DNA of 45,196 bases, from the IMG/VR virus record IMGVR_UViG_3300010372_000001, positions 1-45,196 of that record; one strand, given 5' to 3'. The position numbers and the translations under genes were made by a program. How positions within the stretch are numbered: the stretch's first letter is position 1; every line of letters starts with the position of its first letter. The notes under the pieces were generated by a model. It had not been told where the DNA came from. It saw only the letters and a list, made by a program, of their open reading frames with translations, and ran no database searches. Positions 26,892 through 33,722 of the stretch are shown here, in pieces. The stretch comes from a virus.

Positions 26892-27238
26892 ATATTAAGT
26901 TTATTAGAAATGTAGCGTTAGACGCATTACTGTTGTGGCCGTGCATTGCTCTTGCTGGAATTTATGGAAATGTTTACGCTGAAAACGCCATAAGTTTTTA
27001 CGGTATTTTTTCACTTATTGTTGGGTGTTTATTAATTATTGCTGTTGGAAAAATGGATCTTAAACCAGAATTTAAGCGAACCAAAAGCCACTTAAAATAC
27101 ATGCAAATATCATCTGGATTAGAGGTTTTGGCTTGTGCAATATTTGGATGGTACTGGGTAGCTGCCGGATTTACTGTTTTTGGAATGGCCTTCTCAATGC
27201 TACAAGACCGGATTAACAAAGAACATCCAGAGTTTTGA
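26888..27238 (+). CDS. Multi-pass membrane protein of accessory cassette
   Basis: A 116-residue protein with about four hydrophobic segments: ALDALLLWPCIALAGIYG, ISFYGIFSLIVGCLLIIAVG, and, after a basic loop (KPEFKRTKSHLKYM), SSGLEVLACAIFGWYWVAAGFTVFGM. Last gene of the cassette, followed at once by a bidirectional terminator. Two neighbouring membrane proteins after a soluble one recall superinfection-exclusion units, but this is inference only. Confidence 0.7.
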   Translation: MNIKFIRNVALDALLLWPCIALAGIYGNVYAENAISFYGIFSLIVGCLLIIAVGKMDLKPEFKRTKSHLKYMQISSGLEVLACAIFGWYWVAAGFTVFGMAFSMLQDRINKEHPEF

Positions 27239-27243
27239 CTAAC

Positions 27244-27270
27244 AAAAAGCCCTCACTCCGAGGGCTTTTT
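27244..27270. terminator. Bidirectional terminator closing the accessory cassette
   Basis: AAAAAGCCCTC and GAGGGCTTTTT form an 11-bp perfect stem around ACTCC, with A and T runs on the two sides. It stops the rightward cassette and protects it from leftward transcription coming from the capsid genes. Confidence 0.92.
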
Positions 27271-27355
27271 CCATCCTTGTCGCCAATCCCTTGACGTTAT
27301 CCTTATGTTGCATTATACAACAATTAGGAAACATTTACATCAAGCTAAAGGCAAA

Positions 27356-27400
27356 TCAAGTACGCTGCGGTATCGGAATATTAGGTATCGTATCGGCCAT
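27356..27400 (-). pseudogene. 14-residue stub of a probable virion gene
   Basis: ATG at 27400 follows AAGAGGT, which overlaps the stop region of the upstream structural gene, but the frame (MADTIPNIPIPQRT) ends after 14 codons. The start signals are good and the position is that of a structural gene; the truncation lies next to the rightward accessory cassette. I read it as the 5' remnant of a small virion gene cut when the cassette was inserted. It could also be a free peptide or chance. Confidence 0.35.
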
Positions 27401-27410
27401 GATAAACCTC

Positions 27411-27755
27411 TTAGTAAGTGACCAGTAAGGCTTCTAGTCCAGTACCGCCAGTGATGGTTGTCACACCCTTAAGTTTGACGCGCAGGTCTGACAGATAGAC
27501 TGATACGGCGTCGTTTGCTGGCACTGTCACCGCTTCGGCTGCAACAGTAACCACGCCGATTTCGCCGCATCGGAATGTTGCAGGAGCATCATCACCAATC
27601 ATTGTGATAGCAATTGGCGAAGCGGTTGGGTTTTTCAGAATTAGAGATTGATTATTGATTTGATCAGCCGTGAATGTATCGGTGCCATTAAGCGTGACAA
27701 AATCCAAACCTGTGTTACCTGGCGTTTTGATGAGTACAGATGTAAATGCTGGCAT
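27411..27755 (-). CDS. Putative capsid decoration or minor virion protein
   Basis: A 114-residue strand-rich protein (LVTY C-terminus; DTFTADQINNQSLILKNPTASPIAITMIGDDAPATFRCGEIGVVTVAAEAVTVPANDAVSVYL) with few charged residues, like small beta-sandwich decoration proteins. It lies downstream of the major capsid gene, separated by a terminator and a probable own promoter (27787). Not assigned to a family. Confidence 0.65.
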   Translation of the reverse strand: MPAFTSVLIKTPGNTGLDFVTLNGTDTFTADQINNQSLILKNPTASPIAITMIGDDAPATFRCGEIGVVTVAAEAVTVPANDAVSVYLSDLRVKLKGVTTITGGTGLEALLVTY

Positions 27756-27786
27756 TTGTTAAATTCCTATGCGATTAAGTTAACTG

Positions 27787-27808
27787 ATTATAACACGTTA
27801 TTACTGGC
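27787..27808 (-). promoter_or_regulatory. Probable extended -10 promoter, leftward
   Basis: On the minus strand TGTTATAAT (TATAAT at 27792-27787 with an upstream TG) lies right after the terminator 27811-27838 and about 30 bases before the gene starting at 27755. The -35 region is weak. It would explain how that gene is expressed after termination. Confidence 0.45.
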
Positions 27809-27810
27809 AA

Positions 27811-27838
27811 TAAAAAACCCGCCGAAGCGGGTCTTTTT
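27811..27838 (-). terminator. Terminator after the capsid genes, leftward
   Basis: Minus strand: ACCCGC, TTCG tetraloop, GCGGGT, then TTTTTTA. Stable UUCG-type hairpin 12 bases after the stop of the 54-residue gene; it limits read-through from the highly expressed capsid gene. The T-run on the plus side may make it bidirectional. Confidence 0.9.
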
Positions 27839-27849
27839 TTTACTTTGAG

Positions 27850-28014
27850 TTACTCAGCTTTAGCGCGTTTCGGCTTCTGCTCTGGCTCGGCTTCCGGCTC
27901 TTGCCATGCTGCACTAAACTTCAGCGCGTCAGGCAGTTTGCCTTTCTCGTGCTCGAGCTTTTGCCCGTACACCAGCTTAAGCTCAGGAATGTCTCGCGTC
28001 ACGATATAAGCCAT
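27850..28014 (-). CDS. Small charged protein downstream of the major capsid gene
   Basis: A 54-residue frame from ATG at 28014 behind AAGGGGTGAG. It begins MAYIVTRDIPELKLVYGQKL, continues with a basic/acidic middle, and ends with an Ala/Pro/Glu/Lys-rich tail. Small proteins of this kind with a charged tail often follow capsid genes. Good ribosome binding site, close spacing to the capsid gene, and a terminator directly after it support a real gene. Confidence 0.75.
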   Translation of the reverse strand: MAYIVTRDIPELKLVYGQKLEHEKGKLPDALKFSAAWQEPEAEPEQKPKRAKAE

Positions 28015-28024
28015 GACTCACCCC

Positions 28025-29089
28025 TTAAGAAATCACTGATGCGTAGAACACGCCTTTCTTGCCGTTTTGGGTAGAAGTAATCTTCAGGCCCTGAGCTGAC
28101 ACTAAGCAAGTGTTGTAGTTCTCGTACGGGTCTAGACGGGTTTTCATGTAGCTCGTCATTGGCAATGCAACGATTGGGCTAATGATTTCCTTGTCGCGAA
28201 CGTAACCGATGAACTCGTTACCAGTCAGTGCGAAGTCCTGCTCAATGCTGCCAATGTGCGGAGCGAAGCGCAACACTTGATCCAGCAGAGTGCCAGCCTT
28301 GAACTCAGCAGCACCAGACAGCGGTTGTAACAGGTTAGTCATGATTTCAGGCGACACATAAACCTTGTCGATCTTAGTCACAACGTTGTCATTGCAAACG
28401 GTCTTCATGTACTGGTTGAAGAACGCGATCACAGCATCAGACGCGGCAGTCGCTAAGTTGATGTTAGCGCCAGCAGCTCCCAAGTTGATTTGGTAGGTGT
28501 TGCGGTGATTCTTGATGCCTTGACCTACTTGGCCGTCAGCAGTGATGGTGGCATCACCGTTCAGCATGTAGTCGCCAACATCCCAGCCAAGCTTGACACG
28601 CTTCAGGCGCAGAGCTTGCAGCATCAAATCAACACCTTCTGAGCGCAGACCCATGTACTTGCGATAGTTCATGCCCACGCCACCAGTAAATACGGGGATT
28701 GGGTTTTTATCTGTAGCAGTGCTGATGTCGTCAAACTCTTTCAACAGACCGAAGTCCATTCCACGGCGGATCTCATCGCTGATATCGCCTGATGTAACGT
28801 TGACGTATGACAGCTTGCCAATATCAACAGGGGTCGCGATGCCTGCTAAGTCGTTTAAGAAAACGTACTTGTCGTTGAATCGCACGCCTTGGATAACACG
28901 GTCAACTTCTTGGAAGAAGTCTTTCGTAGGGATACCAGCGTTAGTTGCTAAGTCGCCTGCATCACGCAGACCTTTTGCCATTTCCAACTGGCGATTCATC
29001 CAGTATTCACGGCGAGAAAGCCACTCTTGCGCCTGCTCTTGAGCTGCACGGCCAAGCGACAGGTAATCTTTGTTAAAAACGATAGTCAT
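28025..29089 (-). CDS. Major capsid protein, DUF6260-like
   Basis: A 354-residue protein. N-terminal helical arm (FNKDYLSLGRAAQEQAQEWLSRREYWMNRQLEMAKGL), then HK97-like strands, VYVSPEIMTNLLQPLSGAAEFKAGTLLDQVL and GFVRDKEIISPIVALPMTSYMKTRLDPYENYNTCLVSAQGL near the end (the run reads GYVRDKE in this protein). Similar to DUF6260 family major capsid proteins of siphoviruses. Located between a decoration-like gene and the 54-residue gene, followed by a terminator, as expected for the most abundant virion protein. Confidence 0.85.
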   Translation of the reverse strand: MTIVFNKDYLSLGRAAQEQAQEWLSRREYWMNRQLEMAKGLRDAGDLATNAGIPTKDFFQEVDRVIQGVRFNDKYVFLNDLAGIATPVDIGKLSYVNVTSGDISDEIRRGMDFGLLKEFDDISTATDKNPIPVFTGGVGMNYRKYMGLRSEGVDLMLQALRLKRVKLGWDVGDYMLNGDATITADGQVGQGIKNHRNTYQINLGAAGANINLATAASDAVIAFFNQYMKTVCNDNVVTKIDKVYVSPEIMTNLLQPLSGAAEFKAGTLLDQVLRFAPHIGSIEQDFALTGNEFIGYVRDKEIISPIVALPMTSYMKTRLDPYENYNTCLVSAQGLKITSTQNGKKGVFYASVIS

Positions 29090-29099
29090 GTTTTACCCC

Positions 29100-29507
29100 T
29101 TACTTGACTGTTACGCTGATTAAAGCGGTTACCCCGACACCAGTGGTAATCGCTTCGTTTGCCCAGAATAAACCTTCACCAGCAGTTCCGGTTGTGGTCA
29201 GTAGTCCGCTAGCATTTACAAACAGCTCAGCATCTAACGCCACGGTTTGAGATGCCGCGAGGCGCAATGCAAAGGTGCGACCAGAAACAACTTTGTCGCC
29301 GTTGATGTTGTAGTCGGCGGCAATCGGGAAATCAACGCTAGTGCTGATGTCGCTAGTGTGAACAGCGTACAAGCGCTTTAAACCATCGTCAGCGGCAGCA
29401 AATTTGCCGCTAACTAGATTTACCAGAGTGCCAGCTTTGGTTTCTGCCGTTGCTGGTGCCGAGACGATATCTTGCAGACCATCTAAATTAATGCGATTCC
29501 AGGCCAT
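29100..29507 (-). CDS. Putative capsid decoration/stabilisation protein
   Basis: A 135-residue Ala/Thr/Val-rich protein (PATAETKAGTLVNLVSGKFAAADDGLKRLYAVHTSDIS...GDKVVSGRTFALRLAASQTVALDAELFVNASGLLTTTGTAGEGLFWANEAI). It has the look of DUF2190/gpD-like trimeric decoration proteins. Located between the protease-scaffold gene and the major capsid gene, where lambda D-type proteins lie. Confidence 0.7.
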   Translation of the reverse strand: MAWNRINLDGLQDIVSAPATAETKAGTLVNLVSGKFAAADDGLKRLYAVHTSDISTSVDFPIAADYNINGDKVVSGRTFALRLAASQTVALDAELFVNASGLLTTTGTAGEGLFWANEAITTGVGVTALISVTVK

Positions 29508-29510
29508 GTG

Positions 29511-31121
29511 TTAGCCCTCCAATTCTTGGAAATAGTTAGCGCCGAAGATGGATTCATCTTGCTTACCTTGATAACCACCAGCCGCATTCGCAGTGATTGG
29601 AGCATTCACGCCTGCCAGCTTGCGTAAAGTGTTTACGCTCATTTCAGCGGCTTCAGCTTCGTCAATGCCCAACTTATTGGCATAGGCTTTCTTTTCTTCG
29701 GCTTCAGCATCGGCCTTTTTCTTTTTCTCGGCTTCTGCGTCAGATTCCATTTTGTCCATCTTGGCTTTCATTTCAGCGTTAGACTGGATCAAAGCTTGAG
29801 CCCAAGCCGGTGTTTCTTTATCAGAATTTCCAGCATTTGCAGTAAGCATTGTTTCGTATTGTTTCAGCAGGTCAGCATCGGAGATATCGGAATTAACCGT
29901 AACGCCCTTGGCCGCCAACGCTGCAAGCATTTTCTCGCGCATTGCATCACCCTCTTGGTTATTAAATTGCTCTTGGCTATTGTAACCTGTTTTTTTGTTA
30001 TTACCAAAATCAGATTCAGGTTGCTCATATTCAACTTTTTTTACTACTACCATGGGATTACCAGCAAATGCAATTTGACCATCTTCAATCATGTACATTT
30101 GCTTCATAAGCTTTCCATCTTGCTTATAGATAAAATAATCTGAATAAACGTCTGTAGGCCATAACCATCTTTCGCCATCTGTTTTTCCTTTGTTTAATTC
30201 TGACTCGATTAGCGAACGCCTATCATCAAGGCTGGTTTCTGAGTTAATACCAAGAAACTGAGCAAACTTTTCCATAATTGTATTGATCGTGGTTTTTTCT
30301 TTTGGCATTTCATCTGCTCCAATTATTCTGTCAATGTTAACAACCATCACGCCTGCGTCAGCGTTGAATCTTACCATGGTATTATCACCACCAGCAGGGC
30401 GTTCATTGTCGTGCAAGAATGCTAAATGATCATAGCGCTGATTGGTCGCCAGCACCTCCCCCGCTTCGTTGGTAACTGGAATCAGGTTTAATCCAGTTGA
30501 TACACCAAACGATTCTTTGCGCTCAAGCTTATCGGCAAAGTAAGCGCCCAGCTCATTCTCAGCGTTGCGCATCATCTTCTTGCTAGCTTTGACGTCCACA
30601 TAGTTTACGCCGTTTGAGTTGTAGTGTTTAACAACATCCGAGCCTATGTACCACTGTTGGCGATCTTCATTCACGCTTATTGGGTATCCATCGCGGACTG
30701 GATGCCCGCCAGTGATTGGCTTCTGGTTAATGGTCGGCAGGCCCTTGGCGTTTTCGTCCTCTGGGTATTTGATGCCGTTCATCATTGCATTGTCCACGGT
30801 CACGGGAATGCCACGGATTAACCAGTAGTTTCCGTTGTCCACGATTTGCGATTTGCGCACCGTGGAATTGATCATGATTTGGTTGATAGTCATGTTTTGC
30901 GCCCTTTGTGCCTTTTCAACGATTTGTTTTGACCAATTATAACCCGCTTCACCACCCCAACCCAAATAAGCCTGATATCCCTTAGAATCCTTTCCCCAGC
31001 CTTCGCCCTGCTTATCGACCTCATGACGCTTAAAAAACGAATACATGCGCTTTACGGTATCAAGCGAAAGCGCCTCAGAAGCGATTAGCTGCCTCGCACT
31101 GGTTAAGCCTACCATAGTCAT
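29511..31121 (-). CDS. DUF2213-type prohead protease fused to scaffold-like tail
   Basis: A 536-residue protein in three parts. Residues 1-70: a helical segment with KRMYSFFKRHEVDKQGEGWGKDSKGYQAYLGWGGEAGYNW. Residues about 75-250: DUF2213 region (YWLIRGIPVTVDNAMMNGIKYPEDE, ITGGHPVRDGYPISVN, SFGVSTGLNLIPV) of phage head-maturation proteases. Residues 395-510: coiled, Glu/Lys-rich scaffold-like tail. The start at 31121 has AAGGG upstream, but the frame continues upstream for 37 further codons to an ATG at 31232 except for one TAA at 31157-31155, so the start may be secondary (see findings). An internal ATG precedes the DUF2213 part. Confidence 0.82.
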   Translation of the reverse strand: MTMVGLTSARQLIASEALSLDTVKRMYSFFKRHEVDKQGEGWGKDSKGYQAYLGWGGEAGYNWSKQIVEKAQRAQNMTINQIMINSTVRKSQIVDNGNYWLIRGIPVTVDNAMMNGIKYPEDENAKGLPTINQKPITGGHPVRDGYPISVNEDRQQWYIGSDVVKHYNSNGVNYVDVKASKKMMRNAENELGAYFADKLERKESFGVSTGLNLIPVTNEAGEVLATNQRYDHLAFLHDNERPAGGDNTMVRFNADAGVMVVNIDRIIGADEMPKEKTTINTIMEKFAQFLGINSETSLDDRRSLIESELNKGKTDGERWLWPTDVYSDYFIYKQDGKLMKQMYMIEDGQIAFAGNPMVVVKKVEYEQPESDFGNNKKTGYNSQEQFNNQEGDAMREKMLAALAAKGVTVNSDISDADLLKQYETMLTANAGNSDKETPAWAQALIQSNAEMKAKMDKMESDAEAEKKKKADAEAEEKKAYANKLGIDEAEAAEMSVNTLRKLAGVNAPITANAAGGYQGKQDESIFGANYFQELEG

Positions 31122-31278
31122 GCCCTTATTGCTTTCGGGCTGTCTATCGCGTATTTAGAGGGCTTTACGGGACGATGCCATCATAGCCTCGGTTGGCTTG
31201 TATGTTTCTGCGTTAATTCCTTGCTTAATCATGCTTCCATCCATGTCTGATTACATTGTGAACATCATATCACTAAGG

Positions 31279-31700
31279 CCTGTGTTTTTCCTGTGTAAAA
31301 CTACACAGATGCAAGCTATTGAAATACTTATGAAATATATAAAACCTGTGTAACCTGTGTATTTTGTGAAATCAAAAACACAGATGCAAGCTTATGATTT
31401 ATAATGATAAAGTGACTTTTTTGTGTATTTTCCTGTGTTTTTCTTATATGAGTATGTCTACGCGCGTGCGCGCACGTATACCTATAAATTATTTTTTTAT
31501 TATTATATATATATTATTAATGATATTAATGATATTTACACAAATTTTCCTGTTTTTATTGCACAATCAACGACTTACACATGTGTTTTTAATACACAAG
31601 AATACACAAAAACACACAGATTTACACAGGTTTTGATTGAAATACCATAGCTATCAATGACTTGCGAGTGTGGTAAAAATACACAGGTTTACACAGGTTA
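31279..31700. repeat. Symmetric CCTGTGT/ACACAGG repeat element B
   Basis: Same design as element A (768-1190). Left arm: CCTGTGT near 31279, 31290, 31346, 31354 and 31432, with AAGCTATTGA at 31313 and AAGCTTATGA at 31388. Right arm: inverted relatives of those sub-repeats at 31567 and 31654 and ACACAGG near 31624, 31681 and 31691. The core near 31459-31480 is a run of alternating CG/CA bases containing the palindrome CGTGCGCGCACG, followed by AT-only sequence. It lies between the terminator at 31729 and the prohead protease gene. No credible gene is inside it. Confidence 0.85.
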
Positions 31701-31728
31701 TGAAGGAGTGGCAGGAAATGGCAGGAAA

Positions 31729-31756
31729 TAAAAAACCCGCACTAGGCGGGTTGGTT
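31729..31756 (-). terminator. Terminator of the accessory/lysis operon, leftward
   Basis: Minus strand AACCCGC, 5-base loop, GCGGGTT followed by TTTTATT. Located 15 bases after the stop of the secreted-protein gene and immediately before repeat element B, so transcription of the head genes must restart within or after element B. Confidence 0.88.
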
Positions 31757-31770
31757 GTCTTTCTTCGTGG

Positions 31771-32064
31771 TTAATCTGCTTTCATGCACGCAAGCATGGC
31801 GGCGTTCTTGGTGTCAGTCACCTGTTTGCTCTGCATGACCTCGGATGAGTACCGAGTGTTGGCTGAATAAATCTCAATCATCAGCGGATGCAGCGACTCA
31901 AACCCCTTAAGTCCAAGCATCGCATCCAGCGAAGTGCCGTCCTGATGAGCTTTAGCAATAAGACCTGCGACCTCCGCCATCTCGGTGCAGGCCTTTACTT
32001 TTTCGTCTGCTATCGCGCAAAGCGGGGCAATGGCGGCCAATGCAACACATATTAACCTTTTCAT
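31771..32064 (-). CDS. Secreted (periplasmic) small protein
   Basis: A 97-residue protein with a typical signal peptide: KR, then LICVALAAIAPLCAIA, cleavage after AIA-D near residue 20. The mature part has two cysteines (KACTEMAEVAGLIAKAHQDG and AAMLACMKAD) that could form a disulfide, and a middle part HPLMIEIYSANTRYSSEVM. Similar small exported proteins with C-terminal Cys exist in many phages and prophages; role unknown. Last gene of the leftward operon. Confidence 0.75.
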   Translation of the reverse strand: MKRLICVALAAIAPLCAIADEKVKACTEMAEVAGLIAKAHQDGTSLDAMLGLKGFESLHPLMIEIYSANTRYSSEVMQSKQVTDTKNAAMLACMKAD

Positions 32065-32077
32065 TTCTCGTTCCTCT

Positions 32078-32305
32078 TTATCTAATCACCGGTATCGGAA
32101 ACCATCCTACAGGTTTTTTCTCATACTCATTTTCAAAGTACATATCATGCCCATCACCATCGTTGCAGTTCATTTGGGCGAAAACCCAGCACTGTTCTGT
32201 TCCGTTCCAGTGCCCAACGGTTAAAAACCCAAACCCAGCATCAAGCATGATCATCTCGTTCTTTGGTGCCGTTTTCATTGGTTGCAATTCTATTTTTTGC
32301 CACAT
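32078..32305 (-). CDS. DUF551-like small protein
   Basis: A 75-residue protein starting with ATG TGG at 32305 behind AGAGGA. KIELQPMKTAPKNEMIMLDAGFGFLTVGHWNGTEQCWVF and VGWFPIPVIR give the plan of DUF551-type proteins, which begin with a W-x-P-M-x-x-A-P motif and end in a W-x-P motif. Weaker match than the gene at 1336. Confidence 0.65.
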   Translation of the reverse strand: MWQKIELQPMKTAPKNEMIMLDAGFGFLTVGHWNGTEQCWVFAQMNCNDGDGHDMYFENEYEKKPVGWFPIPVIR

Positions 32306-32309
32306 GCTA

Positions 32310-32375
32310 TTAATCCTCTTTATCCCAGTTATCATCAAACCACTTGTCAAACTCTTCTCGGTTCACTTCATTCAC
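32310..32375 (-). CDS. 21-residue acidic peptide
   Basis: A GTG-started frame (MNEVNREEFDKWFDDNWDKE) that fills the gap between two small genes and overlaps the upstream stop. AAAGGTGAATG precedes it only loosely. Asp/Trp-rich peptides of this kind recur in phages; support is limited to position and frame. Confidence 0.35.
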   Translation of the reverse strand: MNEVNREEFDKWFDDNWDKED

Positions 32376-32574
32376 CTTTATCATTTAAAGCTGTCTCAAT
32401 TCGCTCTAGGATGCGCAATGTGTCATGCATGAAACCAAGTGGTACAAGTGACACAAACATTGCAATAGAAGCCCAACCAGCTTCGTATAAGCTGTATTTG
32501 ATGGCAGATATGCCAAATAGAACCGCCCCTGTAAAAATCAAAAGCATCAAAACTTGCAGAATTTGTCTTACCAT
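32368..32574 (-). CDS. Small membrane protein, two segments
   Basis: A 68-residue protein with two membrane helices (ILQVLMLLIFTGAVLFGI and GWASIAMFVSLVPLGFM) and a charged C-terminal helix (DTLRILERIETALNDKGE). Overlaps the upstream gene by 7 bases. No family recognised. Confidence 0.6.
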   Translation of the reverse strand: MVRQILQVLMLLIFTGAVLFGISAIKYSLYEAGWASIAMFVSLVPLGFMHDTLRILERIETALNDKGE

Positions 32575-32777
32575 TTTAATTCACTCGCTTTTGGTCGGTA
32601 GTGTGGTTTGAATATGACGTTGTTTTCGTCAACTCTTTCAGGTCCAGCGCATTTAGTAATTCCGCATACTCCTACACCTTTAAGGGAGCATCCTGAGCAC
32701 AAATCTAAACCAGTATATTCATGCTTTACAGCCTTATACTCCTTGCCATTTACCACCACTATGTTGTGATCAATCAT
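32568..32777 (-). CDS. Small cysteine-rich protein
   Basis: A 69-residue protein with four cysteines as CSGC-x6-C-x4-KC in its middle (DLCSGCSLKGVGVCGITKCAG), a likely zinc-binding knuckle. GKEYKAVKHEY precedes it. Overlaps the upstream gene by 4 bases (ATGA). Function unknown. Confidence 0.65.
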   Translation of the reverse strand: MIDHNIVVVNGKEYKAVKHEYTGLDLCSGCSLKGVGVCGITKCAGPERVDENNVIFKPHYRPKASELKW

Positions 32778-33247
32778 TTCTCACACTCCCATTGCGCCTT
32801 AAACTCATAAGCGCCAAACCTTGTCAGTATTTCGTTTAGTTCGGTGTCGTCCATCTCTTCACCTACTGGACTGGCGACCCAAGCGGCGGTTAGTTGGTGC
32901 ATCTTGTTAAACTTGGTCAGCATCTCTTTGTGTAACTCGTTACAGCTATTTGCTATCTGCGATTGCATAACTGGATGCGGAGGAGCGAGTATTTCAAGCT
33001 TGCTGTACTCTTGGTCGTCTTGTCTGCGCCCAGTAACGATACAATGCTGAATCCATTTGTGCGGCACATCAGCAATCGCTCCGGCCAGTGTCTCGCTAAT
33101 GCGCTCGATGCGTTTCTTTTTGCGGTTCCAGACTTGAACTTTACCGTCATTCTGCCCAGCTACGAATACAATTAGTAGGTCTTTAACGACTAACCTGGCG
33201 ATTGTGTAATAGCGCTTAGCTGCGGTTTTGTGTGGTCTACTAGCCAT
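32774..33247 (-). CDS. Unknown phage protein, 157 residues
   Basis: Start ATG at 33247 is chosen because AAGGAG lies 8 bases upstream. The N-terminus is basic (ASRPHKTAAKRYYTIARLVVKDLLIVFVAGQ), the middle has VQVWNRKKKRIERISETLAGAIADVPHKWIQHC, the C-terminus is acidic. May bind nucleic acid; no family recognised. Second gene after the helix-turn-helix protein. Confidence 0.65.
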   Translation of the reverse strand: MASRPHKTAAKRYYTIARLVVKDLLIVFVAGQNDGKVQVWNRKKKRIERISETLAGAIADVPHKWIQHCIVTGRRQDDQEYSKLEILAPPHPVMQSQIANSCNELHKEMLTKFNKMHQLTAAWVASPVGEEMDDTELNEILTRFGAYEFKAQWECEK

Positions 33248-33506
33248 GAGCAGCACTCCTTCTAACCACTGAATTTAGTGCCTTATGCGCCATCATAAAA
33301 GGCGCATATTCGCGCCTCTCAAGCTCGTCATATCTTGCCTCTCTTGATATTTTCGAGTGGCGAATATTTGATGCAGTTTTTACCCCTAGATTCTTCCTTG
33401 CTCGCCTTACTGTTACCGCGTTGCACTTGACGATAGCCATGATTTCAAGCGTTGAGATGCCTTCTTTGATTAGCTTTTCGCACTGGTCGAGTTTTGTTTG
33501 TTTCAC
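33240..33506 (-). CDS. Helix-turn-helix DNA-binding protein
   Basis: An 88-residue protein; GTG start at 33506, with the conserved leader GGAGATAA 7-14 bases upstream. LDQCEKLIKEGISTLEIMAIVKCNAVTVRRARKNLGV is a clear helix-turn-helix (recruit helix TVRRARKNLG), followed by a basic tail. First gene of the leftward 33.5 kb operon behind a consensus-like promoter, so it is a candidate regulator of the early promoter family. No phage repressor family could be named. Confidence 0.65.
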   Translation of the reverse strand: MKQTKLDQCEKLIKEGISTLEIMAIVKCNAVTVRRARKNLGVKTASNIRHSKISREARYDELERREYAPFMMAHKALNSVVRRSAAHG

Positions 33507-33510
33507 GCGT

Positions 33511-33572
33511 TTATCTCCACAATTAAACATATTAGAATAGTAAACCCTCGTAATTCGCTAGTCAATGGAGAT
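33511..33572 (-). promoter_or_regulatory. Promoter-leader cassette, leftward
   Basis: Minus strand TTGACT (33565-33560), 17-base spacer, TACTAT (33542-33537), then TTTAATTGTGGAGATAAA before GTG at 33506. Bounded by the inverted repeats ATCTCCA (33513-33519) and TGGAGAT (33566-33572). Confidence 0.75.
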
Positions 33573-33626
33573 TTGGAAGTTGTTTGATTTTTGTTTAGCT
33601 GTAGACAGGCGGATGGCAAAACGCAG

Positions 33627-33652
33627 GCAAAAAAATACCCCAATAAAGGGGC
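33627..33652 (-). terminator. Short terminator after the tRNA-like gene, leftward
   Basis: Minus strand GCCCC, TTTATT loop, GGGGT then ATTTTTTT. The stem is short (4-5 bp) but followed by a strong T-run; it lies about 70 bases beyond the 3' end of the tRNA-like sequence. Confidence 0.6.
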
Positions 33653-33722
33653 TAAAGGTTGTGGAGACTTAGAGTTGGCATATCTCTATGCTAGGGAAGG
33701 TGCTGCGGAAATATTATTCGGC

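Noticed and set aside
27312-27344. Leftward promoter TATAAT with TTGATG giving a small RNA ending at the 27244 terminator
   Set aside because: The -10 is good, but the TTGATG spacing is 21 bases and nothing obvious is encoded; kept only as a weak possibility.
31155-31157. Stop-codon reassignment (TAA read as an amino acid)
   Set aside because: Many genes here end in TAA at the expected place with overlaps to the next start, so a genome-wide recoding is excluded; only a local event is possible.
31279-31700. CRISPR-like or simple iteron array
   Set aside because: Repeat units are not regularly spaced, no unique spacers of constant length exist, and motif orientation inverts at the centre.
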